Of a stretch of 64,000 bases of DNA, positions 46,062 to 54,983 are shown in pieces. The notes beneath the pieces were generated by a model. The model was not told where the DNA came from, made no database searches, and worked only from the letters and a program-made list of their open reading frames with translations. The position numbers were made by a program, and so were the translations under genes. The DNA lies in assembly GCF_013377855.1 (NCBI RefSeq), contig NZ_JABXYJ010000005.1, positions 124,001 to 188,000 on the forward strand, read 5' to 3'. The stretch comes from Cognatundibacterium oligocarboniphilum. GTDB taxonomy: Bacteria > Pseudomonadota > Gammaproteobacteria > Burkholderiales > Burkholderiaceae_D. Position 1 is the stretch's first letter; every line of letters begins with the position of its first letter.

Positions 46062-47573
46062 TCAGATATCGAAACTGATTCCTTGCGCCAGCGGCAAAGC
46101 GTGGCTGTAGTTGAAGGTGTTGGTCGTTCTGCGCATATACGCTTTCCACGCATCGGAGCCGGATTCACGTCCACCGCCGGTTTCTTTTTCTCCGCCAAAT
46201 GCACCGCCGATTTCCGCACCGGATGGGCCGATGTTGACGTTGGCAATACCACAGTCGCTGCCGGCAGCAGAAACGAACAGCTCGGCTTCGCGCATGTCGG
46301 TGGTGAAGATCGAAGAAGACAAACCTTGCGGCACATTGTTATTCCAATCGATAGCTTGCTGGAGGTCGTTGTAAGGAACGATATACATCAGCGGCGCAAA
46401 GGTTTCGTGTTGCATGATGTCGGCCGGTGCGCTGAGTTCGGCAATTGCCGGACGGACGTAAAAACCTTTTTCGTAACCGGCTACATCAATACGATGGCCA
46501 CCGCTGATTTTCGCACCCTGACCGATCGCCTGATCTATCGTTTTTTGCAGGTTGTTATAGGCCATTTCATCAATCAGCGGGCCAACCAGCGTGCCGGACG
46601 TCAGCGGATTGCCAATTGGCAGACCTTCGTAGATTTTCTTCAGACGTGGCACCAGTGTGTCGTAAATGCTTTGATGAACAAACAGGCGGCGCAGGGTGGT
46701 GCAGCGCTGACCGGCAGTGCCTACTGCAGAGAAGATAATGGCACGTACCGCCATTTCCAGATCGGCACTTGGCGCCACGATCATCGCGTTATTGCCGCCC
46801 AGCTCAAGAATGCTGCGCGCCAGACGTTTGGCGCAGACCTCGGCGACCTGTTTGCCCATGCGCGTACTTCCAGTGGCGCTGACCAGTGCAACTCTGTGAT
46901 CTGCCACCATTTGTGCGCCGCTGTCGCGTCCTCCAATAATCAATTGCGTAAGAGCAGCCGGCGCGTCACTCCCGAAGCGCTGTGCAGCTTTTATGAATAG
47001 TGTCTGGGTTGCGATGGCAGTCAACGGTGTTTTTTCTGAAGGTTTCCAGATCACGCTATCTCCGCAGACAATGGCCAGTGCCGCATTCCATGCCCAGACT
47101 GCAACAGGAAAATTGAATGCTGAAATGATTCCGACGGCACCGGCAGGATGCCATTGTTCCATCATCCGGTGTCCGGGGCGTTCGGATGCAATGGTCAGGC
47201 CATAAAGCTGGCGCGACAGGCCCACAGCAAAATCGCAAATATCGATCATCTCCTGAACTTCGCCGAGACCTTCCTGTAGAATTTTTCCGGCTTCCAGAGT
47301 GACCAGTTGCCCCAGTTCATGTTTGTATGTGCGCAATTCTTCGCCGAACAGCCGGATAAGCTCCCCGCGCCGTGGGGCTGGAACAGTCCGCCATGCCAGA
47401 TAAGCCTGGTGAGCTTCTTGGATGCGACGTTCAATAATGCTGGTGCTGTCGGCCTTCAGACTGGCGAGTAATTTTCCATCAATCGGGGAGATGCTGTGTA
47501 TATCGCTTCCTGCGTAACCATCAAGTGTTACGCCAAGTTTGCCGAGTAGGCTGTCAATCGAAGAAATTGTCAT
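46062..47573 (-). CDS. amaB: L-2-aminoadipate-6-semialdehyde dehydrogenase (ALDH7 / AmaB-type)
   Basis: NAD(P)-dependent oxidation of aminoadipate semialdehyde (or its cyclic form) to 2-aminoadipate in lysine degradation. The 503-residue product has ALDH motifs ISAFNFPVAVWAWNAALA, ELGGNNAMIV (general base Glu) and GQRCTTLRR (nucleophile Cys). The family-specific tail GAFGGEKETGGGRESGSDAW is typical of ALDH7/antiquitin and AmaB. It lies 179 bases downstream of the lysine-dehydrogenase-like gene on the same strand, which supports the assignment. Substrate is inferred from family and neighbours. Confidence 0.88.
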   Translation of the reverse strand: MTISSIDSLLGKLGVTLDGYAGSDIHSISPIDGKLLASLKADSTSIIERRIQEAHQAYLAWRTVPAPRRGELIRLFGEELRTYKHELGQLVTLEAGKILQEGLGEVQEMIDICDFAVGLSRQLYGLTIASERPGHRMMEQWHPAGAVGIISAFNFPVAVWAWNAALAIVCGDSVIWKPSEKTPLTAIATQTLFIKAAQRFGSDAPAALTQLIIGGRDSGAQMVADHRVALVSATGSTRMGKQVAEVCAKRLARSILELGGNNAMIVAPSADLEMAVRAIIFSAVGTAGQRCTTLRRLFVHQSIYDTLVPRLKKIYEGLPIGNPLTSGTLVGPLIDEMAYNNLQKTIDQAIGQGAKISGGHRIDVAGYEKGFYVRPAIAELSAPADIMQHETFAPLMYIVPYNDLQQAIDWNNNVPQGLSSSIFTTDMREAELFVSAAGSDCGIANVNIGPSGAEIGGAFGGEKETGGGRESGSDAWKAYMRRTTNTFNYSHALPLAQGISFDI

Positions 47574-47751
47574 GGTAAATCTCGCTCTGTTTGTGCCGGA
47601 AGTTTTTGCCTGCTAAGCAGAAAAACAAAATCCGGTATAGGGTTATGACGATCAGGTACGATATTGCAAGGATTGCAGCAAGTGTTGTCAATCCGGATGC
47701 AGATGGCGCCCCTGAAAAACCAGTGGCGCGACAGATTCTGCATCAGTACTG

Positions 47752-48843
47752 TCAGACAGCATAGTATTTGCCGAAGCGGTTGCTCAGGAAGTCAGTCAGG
47801 CGGGTCTGCTCTTGTCTGACCAGACCATGCTGCGGTAATTTGCCGGTGACAACCAGATCCACCATCGTGCAGATACCAGATGCCGTTGTGAGTTGAATCG
47901 CCGACAGCAATTGCCCGTTCACATGCTGCGCATAGATTTTTTTGGCATAAGATTCTTGCTCCAGTCTGCCATTACGGGTTCCGACGACGCTGACAAAGAC
48001 CAGCACGACATCCTGCTTGGTCATTGGAATGGAAGTTTCCAGAACATCTTTCAAAATCGGGCGGCGCTCGAGTTTGCCCAGTTCGAGATCGCGTATCAGC
48101 ATTTTGACGATATCACGGTGCCCCGGATAGCGGACAGTTTTGTAATTCAGGTTTTGCACCTTACCTTTGAGACTTTCACACAGTGTCCCCAGACCGCCGG
48201 AGGTATTGAACGCTTCGTAATCAATGCCATCCAGAGAGAAGTGCTCAATTTCTTCAAGCGCTGCTGTTTCGCGCAATTCCCCGTCGACAATAGCTTCACA
48301 CGGATTGCAATATTCATTAATCAGGCCGTCTGTACTCCAGGTCAGGTTGTATTTCAGGGCGTTATTCGGGAAAGTCGGCAACGCGCCGACGCGCATGCTG
48401 ACGTCGCGTAAGGAGTCAAAGCGGCTGGCAACATCGTTCGCAACGATGGAGATGAAGCCGGGCGCAAGTCCGCATTGAGGAACGAAGGCGCAATCAGCAC
48501 CTTCCGCCAGTTGTTTGACGATGCGGGTGCTTTCAACGTCTTCGGTCAGATCGAAGTAATGCGAGTGCGCTGCCCTGGCTGCGCCGGCAATCACCGGGGT
48601 CAGGAAATATGGGCAGGCAGACAGTGTGACCTGATGCCCCTGAATTAAGCAGGTCACGGCTGCCTGATCGCCGAGATCTGCCTGCACGATACGGGTATTC
48701 GGGAAGTTGGCTTGTGCCACATACTTCAGGCGCTCCGGATCGCGATCGGCGACTGTGATGTCGTAATCACCGGTATGGGAGAGCAGGTTCAGAATGGCAT
48801 CGCCGATTTTTCCGGCACCCAGCAGGATGAGTTTGGTTGTCAT
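47752..48843 (-). CDS. Saccharopine-dehydrogenase-family enzyme, probable L-lysine 6-dehydrogenase
   Basis: From the ATG at 48843 (GGAG 6 bases upstream) the product is 363 residues. The N-terminal Rossmann domain has GAGKIGDAIL, and an SDH-like C-terminal domain follows. The blocks CGLAPGFISI, YNLTWSTDGLINEYCNP, EAFNTSGGLGTL and YKTVRYPGH resemble, from memory, the L-lysine 6-dehydrogenase group (EC 1.4.1.18) more than true saccharopine dehydrogenases; the paired lysine-ketoglutarate reductase domain is absent. The product, aminoadipate semialdehyde, is the substrate of the next gene. An alternative is another amino-acid dehydrogenase of the family. Confidence 0.75.
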   Translation of the reverse strand: MTTKLILLGAGKIGDAILNLLSHTGDYDITVADRDPERLKYVAQANFPNTRIVQADLGDQAAVTCLIQGHQVTLSACPYFLTPVIAGAARAAHSHYFDLTEDVESTRIVKQLAEGADCAFVPQCGLAPGFISIVANDVASRFDSLRDVSMRVGALPTFPNNALKYNLTWSTDGLINEYCNPCEAIVDGELRETAALEEIEHFSLDGIDYEAFNTSGGLGTLCESLKGKVQNLNYKTVRYPGHRDIVKMLIRDLELGKLERRPILKDVLETSIPMTKQDVVLVFVSVVGTRNGRLEQESYAKKIYAQHVNGQLLSAIQLTTASGICTMVDLVVTGKLPQHGLVRQEQTRLTDFLSNRFGKYYAV

Positions 48844-48926
48844 GATTATCTCCAGGTAATTTTTGTGGATTAAAAGTCGCTGGAGAAAGTCTAGATGCAA
48901 ATTTTGTCAGATAATAGTCTCTAAAT

Positions 48927-48965
48927 TATCGTCAATATGCCATTATTTAATACAATATGACGATA
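48927..48965. promoter_or_regulatory. Inverted-repeat operator between lysine dehydrogenase and Lrp genes
   Basis: TATCGTCA (48927-48934) and TGACGATA (48958-48965) are exact inverse complements separated by 23 AT-rich bases. The spacing of about three helical turns between arm centres fits binding by an Lrp-type dimer or octamer. It sits in the 141-base divergent gap, close to the regulator start. Confidence 0.7.
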
Positions 48966-48984
48966 TATGAATATGAAATGATAT

Positions 48985-49431
48985 ATGAAACCAGAGCTTG
49001 ATGAAATTGATAATAAGGTGCTGGCATTGCTGATGGATGACGCCAGGTTACCCGTAACGACAATTGCAAAGCAGGTCGGTGTTGCACGCACAACGGTGAT
49101 TGCAAGGATTGCCGCTTTAGAAAAACGTGGCGTAATCGCTGGTTACGGTGTCAAGCTGAATCAGAAAGTGATTCAGCCGGCAGTGCGGGCGTATGTGGGG
49201 TTGTCGATCGAGGCACGTTATGCGGCAGCTTTGATCAGATATCTGCAGCATTTGCCGGAAACAGAAACTTTATGTGCGGTGAGCGGTGCGATTGACTATA
49301 TGCTGACATTGCGCTGTGATACGACCGATACGCTGGACCGGTTGCTGGATCATATCGGCGCGATGGATGGTGTGCGCCAGACTTCCACTTCAGTGATTCT
49401 GAGCAAGCGGATTGACCGGGCTGCCTTGTAG
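48985..49431 (+). CDS. Lrp/AsnC-family transcriptional regulator
   Basis: The 148-residue protein has an N-terminal winged helix-turn-helix (LDEIDNKVLALLMDDARLP, VGVARTTVIARIAALEKRGV) and a C-terminal RAM (ligand-sensing) domain (YVGLSIEARYAAAL, LCAVSGAIDYML). It diverges from the lysine-dehydrogenase-like gene. By the usual logic of such pairs it is probably the lysine-responsive regulator of the two catabolic genes. No Shine-Dalgarno is obvious. Confidence 0.88.
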   Translation: MKPELDEIDNKVLALLMDDARLPVTTIAKQVGVARTTVIARIAALEKRGVIAGYGVKLNQKVIQPAVRAYVGLSIEARYAAALIRYLQHLPETETLCAVSGAIDYMLTLRCDTTDTLDRLLDHIGAMDGVRQTSTSVILSKRIDRAAL

Positions 49432-49481
49432 CCGGTGCAACAATTCAGGCAGGCATCGACCGATTTTGGCATATGACCTGC

Positions 49482-49808
49482 TCAGGAGTTGCTTGGGGCT
49501 TTGATCTGCGCTTTCTTGTCATAGACACCCGGCTTTTTAGGGGAAACTATTTCCGAGAAATGCGAATTTGATTGTTGCAACAGCTGTAAATGAACGGAAG
49601 CGCGATCAACACCGCTACGATCCAGTTGTGTCTGGATTTGTGCGTTGGCACTGGCCGATACAGTTTCAACAGCAGTATCAACCGTGCTCCGGTCTTGCTG
49701 AGTCTGTGGCAGCGATGCAGAAGTCATCGCCAGCCCTGCATTGCAAACGCTAACACCAGCTAATGTCGTGATGAAAAGCAAACCGGGAAGTAGGGATTTT
49801 TTTAACAT
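49482..49808 (-). CDS. Small secreted protein with a duplicated QxDRSxVD motif
   Basis: No family recognised. The 108-residue precursor has a signal peptide (MLKKSLLPGLLFITTLAGVSVCNA) and a low-complexity polar body. Two matching blocks, QTQQDRSTVDTA and QTQLDRSGVDRA, are about 25 residues apart. It lies next to another tiny secreted protein (49911) with its own duplicated motif and before the pseudo-peptidase gene. Function is unknown. Confidence 0.6.
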   Translation of the reverse strand: MLKKSLLPGLLFITTLAGVSVCNAGLAMTSASLPQTQQDRSTVDTAVETVSASANAQIQTQLDRSGVDRASVHLQLLQQSNSHFSEIVSPKKPGVYDKKAQIKAPSNS

Positions 49809-49910
49809 GATTGCCTGCTATGAAAAATGTGAGACAAACTTTCTTTGATTCCGGACGATAAAACTCAATCTTTGGTAAATATATCACCATCTTTGTCCTG
49901 ATGGTGCTTG

Positions 49911-50225
49911 TTATACGAGCAACGCTGCTTTTTTCTGCACTCTTGCTTTTGCATGCCGGATTTGCCGATCTTGTTGATCGAATGCAATTTTTTCTTCTGA
50001 ATTCAATCGTTTTCCCTGAATCAGCACGGTTTGCACTGTTGCGTCTGATTGCGCGAAGTCGTAAGCGATTTTTTCTTGCTCCGTCATTCGCTGGGCTGCT
50101 ATGGTAACGGTAGGGATAGTCAGAGCGGTTTCAGTCTGGTGCTGAAAAGCTGCTCCGACTACTATGGTAGCAGCAAATATAGCGATGGTTAAGATACTTT
50201 TGTCAGAACGATTGAGTGATTTCAT
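49911..50225 (-). CDS. Small secreted or membrane-anchored protein with a duplicated EKIAxD motif
   Basis: No family recognised. From the ATG at 50225, with GGAG at good spacing, the product is 104 residues. It has a signal or anchor segment (ILTIAIFAATIVVGAAF) and two copies of a short unit, QRMTEQEKIAYD and KRLNSEEKIAFD, about 27 residues apart. The C-terminus is basic. It is followed on the same strand by the gene at 49482 and diverges from the pseudo-peptidase gene. Confidence 0.6.
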   Translation of the reverse strand: MKSLNRSDKSILTIAIFAATIVVGAAFQHQTETALTIPTVTIAAQRMTEQEKIAYDFAQSDATVQTVLIQGKRLNSEEKIAFDQQDRQIRHAKARVQKKAALLV

Positions 50226-50352
50226 GATGATTCTCCTCATTGGCGGTTTCGATGCTTGCACTGTAGATAAGCTTGCGTATTACTGCCACCGGATTGCGAC
50301 GAAATGCAGAATGCGGAGGATGAAATTCAGGAAACAGAGACTGGACGGGTGA

Positions 50353-52554
50353 ATGCAAAATAACAAAAATGATCATTTTTTTTGTCTTGCGAACCACAGC
50401 GTCAACTGGGCAATCTGTGCGGCAGGAATAACCTATCTTTTGCTTTTCTTGCTTTGGACTGTTCCTGTGCATGCTCAGATACAGGCATGGGGCAATTACC
50501 CGCCAGTGCCACGTGATACTGAAGATGGTAAGACCGGGACTGGCTATGACGCGACAGATCCTTTACGTCTGCTGGAAAATACGTCTGACCCTGTGATCCG
50601 GTCATGGTTGTCAAGGCAAAACGCAATCACCAAAAACATAATAGGTCTGATTGCGAAGCCTGAACCGATTTCTTCACCAGTTGTCATGCGTGAGGAGGAT
50701 ACTCCACCAGAGCCGGATGCTGTCTGGCTGGACTTGAAGACTCTGCAGGTGTACACCATGACGGGAAGTGATGGCAATACACGCATTCTGCAGCGTGATA
50801 AAACATTTGGAACCGAAAAGGTATGGTATGTGACCAGTCAAGGGGAGCGTATCGGCAAATTCTTCGTTTCTGCTGATAAAAATAAACTGGCGTTTTTACT
50901 GACGGATAGCAAAAATACGCTCACCAGCAAACTGCGGTTTATCCAGATCGATGGCGGTGGACTGATGAAGGATATGCTGAACGATGTGGACGGCGTGTTG
51001 CCCGCAGTGATCTGGCGTTCTGACGGTCAGGGAGTTATTTATGCACGCTGGAATCAGACTGGCAGCACAGTGAAAACCGAAGTCCGGCAACATTTGCTTG
51101 GACAGACAGTGACGCGAGACCAGAGCATTTTCCCCGGAAAAAATAAACTCAAATCAGTCCCGGGTAGCAGCTACCGTTTGCAATTTTCTCCTGATGCGGC
51201 GCTTGTCTTGCTGGAATTGCAGCAACCGGGGTTAGCTGAGCGCAGTTATTTTTATGCCAGAAACAGCGACATCAATGGACTCAACACACGATGGAAATCA
51301 TTGGCGACAACCAGCGATCGTGTCCGGCAGGTGGTGCTGACAGCGGATGGTTGGTACATATTGTCTGTTAAGAAAAATCCGCAAGGCAGTATTTTAAAGA
51401 TAGAGCCGAAAGTGCCGCAGTTGAGCAGGGCAAAACTGGCTGTTGAAACTGATCAGAGTCAGGTAGTGGAGCTGGCAGTCGCTGCGAATGGCTTGTATTG
51501 GCATGCTCGTATTGGGGGGACGGATAAACTCATGCAGTCCACATTGAACGGAAAAAATATCAAAGAAGTGACGCTGCCGTTTCAAGGTAAATTAAGCCGG
51601 CTGCAGGCGGGGACATCAAAAAGCGGAGCCAGCTTTGTACTTGAATCGGCATCGGTTGCGCCGTCTGCTTACCGGGTTTCTGAGCAGGGGGAAATTCTGC
51701 CGTTTGCTGCGCAGAAAACATCCATGTCCTTGCCATTCACAGAAAAACGCTTATCCGTGAAGGCGGCGGACGGACGACTTTTGTGGGCAACCCTGATTAG
51801 CCGTAATCCATTACCCTCAGATGACAAACTACCGCATGGCCCGACGTTGTTGCAGCTGGAGTACGATAGCGCAGATTCGTCTGATCTGGCATACGAGGCA
51901 TCGCGCCTTGAGTGGGTCAGGCGCTATGGAACGCTAATTGTATTTCGGTGGTTTCCGGCTGTGGCAATGAGCAGAGCTGCTCCGGCTGTCAGGGATGATC
52001 CGGCGGCGGATGTGATCCGGCTAATCGAGCTACTGCAGAAAGAGCATCTGGTGCAACCGGGAACATTACTGGCTCAGGAGTTGATCAGTGGACGTAATGC
52101 CGTTTTGCTTGCAGCATTGCGCCGTCCCGACTTGTTTGCTGCAATGCATGTCAGAAATTGCCTTAGTCAGGCAGAATCTGTAACGGTAGTGCAGAAAGCG
52201 GAAAATCACGGAGCTTTGCGGAACACGCAGAAACCGGCGGGCAATGCAGCAGCTCTGACGGATTCTCCTTATGAGCAACTGCGATCGGGAGTGGCTTATC
52301 CGGCAATGCTGTTTTCCGCCACAGGCGAAGTGGGGCAGGCGCCTGTGTGGATGTCAGCCAAAATGGCGGCTGCCCTGCAGCTGTTGAATACAGACAAAAG
52401 TCATCCTGTTTTACTGCGGACGGCCCCGGAGTCTGCCGATGTGGCTGACCCGACGACAGATATGGTCAGTGGCTGGGCTTTTTTGCTGTGGCGGGCAGGG
52501 GAGCGAAATTTTTCTCTGCAAGCCGGAAAGCCGGGCGGGAAGCAGCCGAAATAA
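50353..52554 (+). CDS. Secreted prolyl-oligopeptidase-like protein lacking the catalytic triad
   Basis: The 733-residue precursor has a signal peptide ending near VHAQ. The N-terminal POP region (YPPVPRDTEDG, DPLRLLENTSDPVIRSWLSR) and a beta-propeller middle match peptidase family S9A. The C-terminal hydrolase part keeps family landmarks (RRPDLFAAM, YPAMLF, SAKMAAALQ), but the nucleophile motif GGSNGG reads ISGRNA, the DHDDRV motif reads GEVGQAP, and the histidine region lacks GHG. All three catalytic positions appear lost. It is therefore a likely inactive pseudo-enzyme, perhaps binding peptides in the periplasm. It diverges from two tiny secreted proteins. Confidence 0.82.
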   Translation: MQNNKNDHFFCLANHSVNWAICAAGITYLLLFLLWTVPVHAQIQAWGNYPPVPRDTEDGKTGTGYDATDPLRLLENTSDPVIRSWLSRQNAITKNIIGLIAKPEPISSPVVMREEDTPPEPDAVWLDLKTLQVYTMTGSDGNTRILQRDKTFGTEKVWYVTSQGERIGKFFVSADKNKLAFLLTDSKNTLTSKLRFIQIDGGGLMKDMLNDVDGVLPAVIWRSDGQGVIYARWNQTGSTVKTEVRQHLLGQTVTRDQSIFPGKNKLKSVPGSSYRLQFSPDAALVLLELQQPGLAERSYFYARNSDINGLNTRWKSLATTSDRVRQVVLTADGWYILSVKKNPQGSILKIEPKVPQLSRAKLAVETDQSQVVELAVAANGLYWHARIGGTDKLMQSTLNGKNIKEVTLPFQGKLSRLQAGTSKSGASFVLESASVAPSAYRVSEQGEILPFAAQKTSMSLPFTEKRLSVKAADGRLLWATLISRNPLPSDDKLPHGPTLLQLEYDSADSSDLAYEASRLEWVRRYGTLIVFRWFPAVAMSRAAPAVRDDPAADVIRLIELLQKEHLVQPGTLLAQELISGRNAVLLAALRRPDLFAAMHVRNCLSQAESVTVVQKAENHGALRNTQKPAGNAAALTDSPYEQLRSGVAYPAMLFSATGEVGQAPVWMSAKMAAALQLLNTDKSHPVLLRTAPESADVADPTTDMVSGWAFLLWRAGERNFSLQAGKPGGKQPK

Positions 52555-52583
52555 CCGGCAATCAGCCTCAAATAAATTTTGTA

Positions 52584-53966
52584 CTAGCAGGCCGCGTAAT
52601 TCACGCTGACCACATGAACCGCCAGGCCACCCAGAGAGGTTTCCTTGTACTTCGCCTGCATGTCGGCACCAGTCTGACGCATGGTTTCGATCGCGTCATC
52701 CAGCGTGACTTTGTGCGTGCCGTCGCTGCGTAAGGACAGTGATGCTGCAGTAATGGCTTTGACCGCGCCCATCCCATTGCGTTCTATGCAGGGAATCTGT
52801 ACCAGACCGCCGATCGGATCGCAGGTCATGCCCAAATGATGTTCGATGCCGATCTCGGCGGCTGCTTCGATCTGCTCATTTGAGCCGCCGAGTGCCGCAG
52901 TCAGCCCGGCTGCCGCCATCGCACATGCGACGCCGACTTCTCCCTGGCAACCGATTTCGGCACCGGAAATCGACGCATTCTTTTTGCAAAGCATGCCAAT
53001 TGCCGATGCAGCCAGCAGGAAATTCCGAATACCTTGTTCTGGATTGGAGGGCTTGCAGTCTTCTGCATAGTAACGGAGTACAGCAGGAATGATGCCTGCC
53101 GCACCATTGGTCGGCGCAGTGACAACTCTGCCGCCGGCCGCATTTTCTTCATTCACTGCCATGGCATACAGACTGACCCGGTGCATGCCATCATGCGGCA
53201 GCACGTCCGCAGTTTCATTGGCAGTGCGCCACAGAGCCGCTGCGCGGCGTTTTACGTGCAATCCGCCGGGCAGTTCGCCATTTTGTTGCAGGCCGCGTGA
53301 GATGCAGGCTTTCATGACCGACCAGATTTTATCCAGCCCTGCATTCAGTTCGTCGTTGCTGCAATGGACGGTTTCATTGGCGCGCAGCATGGTAGTGACT
53401 GAAAGTCCGGTACGTTGTCCGTGTGCCAGCAAATCCGCCATGGTGGAAAACGGAAATGGAACCGGTTTCTGCTGATCTGTATCTCGTTTTCCCGGGTGAG
53501 CCAGTTCATCTTCAGAATAAATAAAACCGCCACCGGTAGAGTAAAAAGTCTGACGCTCCGTCTGCCCGTCATTGCGGGTCAGGATGAATGTCATGCCGTT
53601 GGGGTGCCCGGGCAAGACTTCCTGTTTAAACCACAAGATATCTTCGGCAGGGTGAAAGGGAACGGCGTATTCGCCCAGCAGGCGTAGCTGATGCGTTTGC
53701 TCAAGCTGCGCCAGTTTTTGCTCCACGCTTTCCGGAGCCACATCCTGCGGGGTTTCACCCATTAAACCGAGCAGCACGGCACGATCGGTCGCATGTCCCT
53801 GGCCGGTCAGCGCCAGCGATCCATACAAGGCGACCTGAACCTTGCTGACCTGATGCAGATTGCCCGCTTCCAGCAGGAAACGGCGGGCTGCCAGCATGGG
53901 GCCGACGGTGTGGGAACTGGATGGACCAATGCCTATTTTGAATAAATCGAATACACGCATGTCCAT
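52584..53966 (-). CDS. sdaA: L-serine ammonia-lyase (single-chain, Fe-S type)
   Basis: Deaminates L-serine to pyruvate with a [4Fe-4S] cluster. The 460-residue product joins the beta and alpha domains: GIGPSSSHTVGPM near the N-terminus, and APTNGAAGIIPAVL, CQGEVGVACAMAAAGL and CDPIGGLVQIPC further on, with cluster cysteines. GAGG lies 7-8 bases before the ATG. It is the third gene of a kbl-tdh-sdaA run, so glycine from threonine can continue through serine to pyruvate. Confidence 0.96.
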   Translation of the reverse strand: MDMRVFDLFKIGIGPSSSHTVGPMLAARRFLLEAGNLHQVSKVQVALYGSLALTGQGHATDRAVLLGLMGETPQDVAPESVEQKLAQLEQTHQLRLLGEYAVPFHPAEDILWFKQEVLPGHPNGMTFILTRNDGQTERQTFYSTGGGFIYSEDELAHPGKRDTDQQKPVPFPFSTMADLLAHGQRTGLSVTTMLRANETVHCSNDELNAGLDKIWSVMKACISRGLQQNGELPGGLHVKRRAAALWRTANETADVLPHDGMHRVSLYAMAVNEENAAGGRVVTAPTNGAAGIIPAVLRYYAEDCKPSNPEQGIRNFLLAASAIGMLCKKNASISGAEIGCQGEVGVACAMAAAGLTAALGGSNEQIEAAAEIGIEHHLGMTCDPIGGLVQIPCIERNGMGAVKAITAASLSLRSDGTHKVTLDDAIETMRQTGADMQAKYKETSLGGLAVHVVSVNYAAC

Positions 53967-53999
53967 CGTTTTTCCTCTTTGTCTCGGATGTAATTGTCG

Positions 54000-54974
54000 T
54001 TATGCCGCCATGACCGGAGCATCAGTCTGGCCGACACGCACGTTTTTCAGCATGTCTTTGACCATCATTTCCAGTGTGATTTTTGCCTGCCAGCCCCAGT
54101 CTGCTTTGGCCTGGCTGTCATCCAGGCTCTGAGGCCAGGTAGCGGCAATCGCCTGGCGGCTGTCAGGCGTGTAGTGTATGGTAAAAGCGGGCAAATTTTG
54201 TTTGATTGACAGCGCTAATTCCCGTGGATTAAAGCTGATGCCTGCGACGTTGTACGATGAACGTACGGTCAGCTGGCTGACAGGTGCATCCATCAGTGAA
54301 ATCGTGGCGCGGATGGCGTCTGGCATGTAAATCATAGGCAGCGTGGTGTCCGGGGCGAGGAAGCAATCGTAAGTTTCTCCCCGTAAAGCGGCATGGAATA
54401 TGGCAATCGCGTAGTCGGTGGTGCCGCCGCCCGGTGGTGATTTGTAGCTAATGATGCCCGGATAGCGGATGCTGCGCACATCGACACCGTATTTTTCGAC
54501 ATAGTATTCACACAGCCGTTCACCAGCCAGCTTGCTGATGCCGTAGATGGTGGACGGATCCATAATGGTGTACTGGGGAGTGTTGACTGGTGGGGTATTC
54601 GGGCCAAAGGCAGCAATCGACGACGGCCAGAATACCTTCAGTGGATGACCGGCTTCGCCCCGGGTGCGTGCCAGCTCCAGTATGTTCAGCAGACCATTCA
54701 TATTCAGATCCCAGGCTTTCAGGGGAGCCTGTTCTCCGGTCGCAGACAGCAGGGCTGCGAGCTGGTAGACCTGGGTAATCTGGTATTGATGCACGATTTC
54801 CGCCAGACGGGCTGCGTTGAGCACATCGATGACGACATAATTTTTCGCACCGTACAGACTTGCCGGCGCGATGTCTGCGGCAATCACATGATCTGCGCCG
54901 TGCTGCAATGCCAGCGCTTCCACCAGTTCGCTGCCAATCTGACCGTTAGCGCCAATGACTAATATTTTTTCCAT
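54000..54974 (-). CDS. tdh: L-threonine 3-dehydrogenase, short-chain (NAD-epimerase-like) type
   Basis: Oxidises L-threonine to 2-amino-3-ketobutyrate. The 324-residue product has an extended-SDR fold: GANGQIGSELVEAL for NAD, SSIAAFG, and the YGISKLAGE catalytic Tyr-Lys pair. The YPGIISYKSPPGGGTTDYA block is typical of this TDH type, which differs from the zinc-dependent E. coli enzyme. It starts 9 bases after kbl and is followed closely by sdaA. Confidence 0.93.
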   Translation of the reverse strand: MEKILVIGANGQIGSELVEALALQHGADHVIAADIAPASLYGAKNYVVIDVLNAARLAEIVHQYQITQVYQLAALLSATGEQAPLKAWDLNMNGLLNILELARTRGEAGHPLKVFWPSSIAAFGPNTPPVNTPQYTIMDPSTIYGISKLAGERLCEYYVEKYGVDVRSIRYPGIISYKSPPGGGTTDYAIAIFHAALRGETYDCFLAPDTTLPMIYMPDAIRATISLMDAPVSQLTVRSSYNVAGISFNPRELALSIKQNLPAFTIHYTPDSRQAIAATWPQSLDDSQAKADWGWQAKITLEMMVKDMLKNVRVGQTDAPVMAA

Positions 54975-54983
54975 CTCTGTTCC

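Noticed and set aside
45957-47000. 347-codon open frame antisense to the aldehyde dehydrogenase gene
   Set aside because: It is a shadow of a strongly conserved enzyme on the opposite strand, with no family features of its own.
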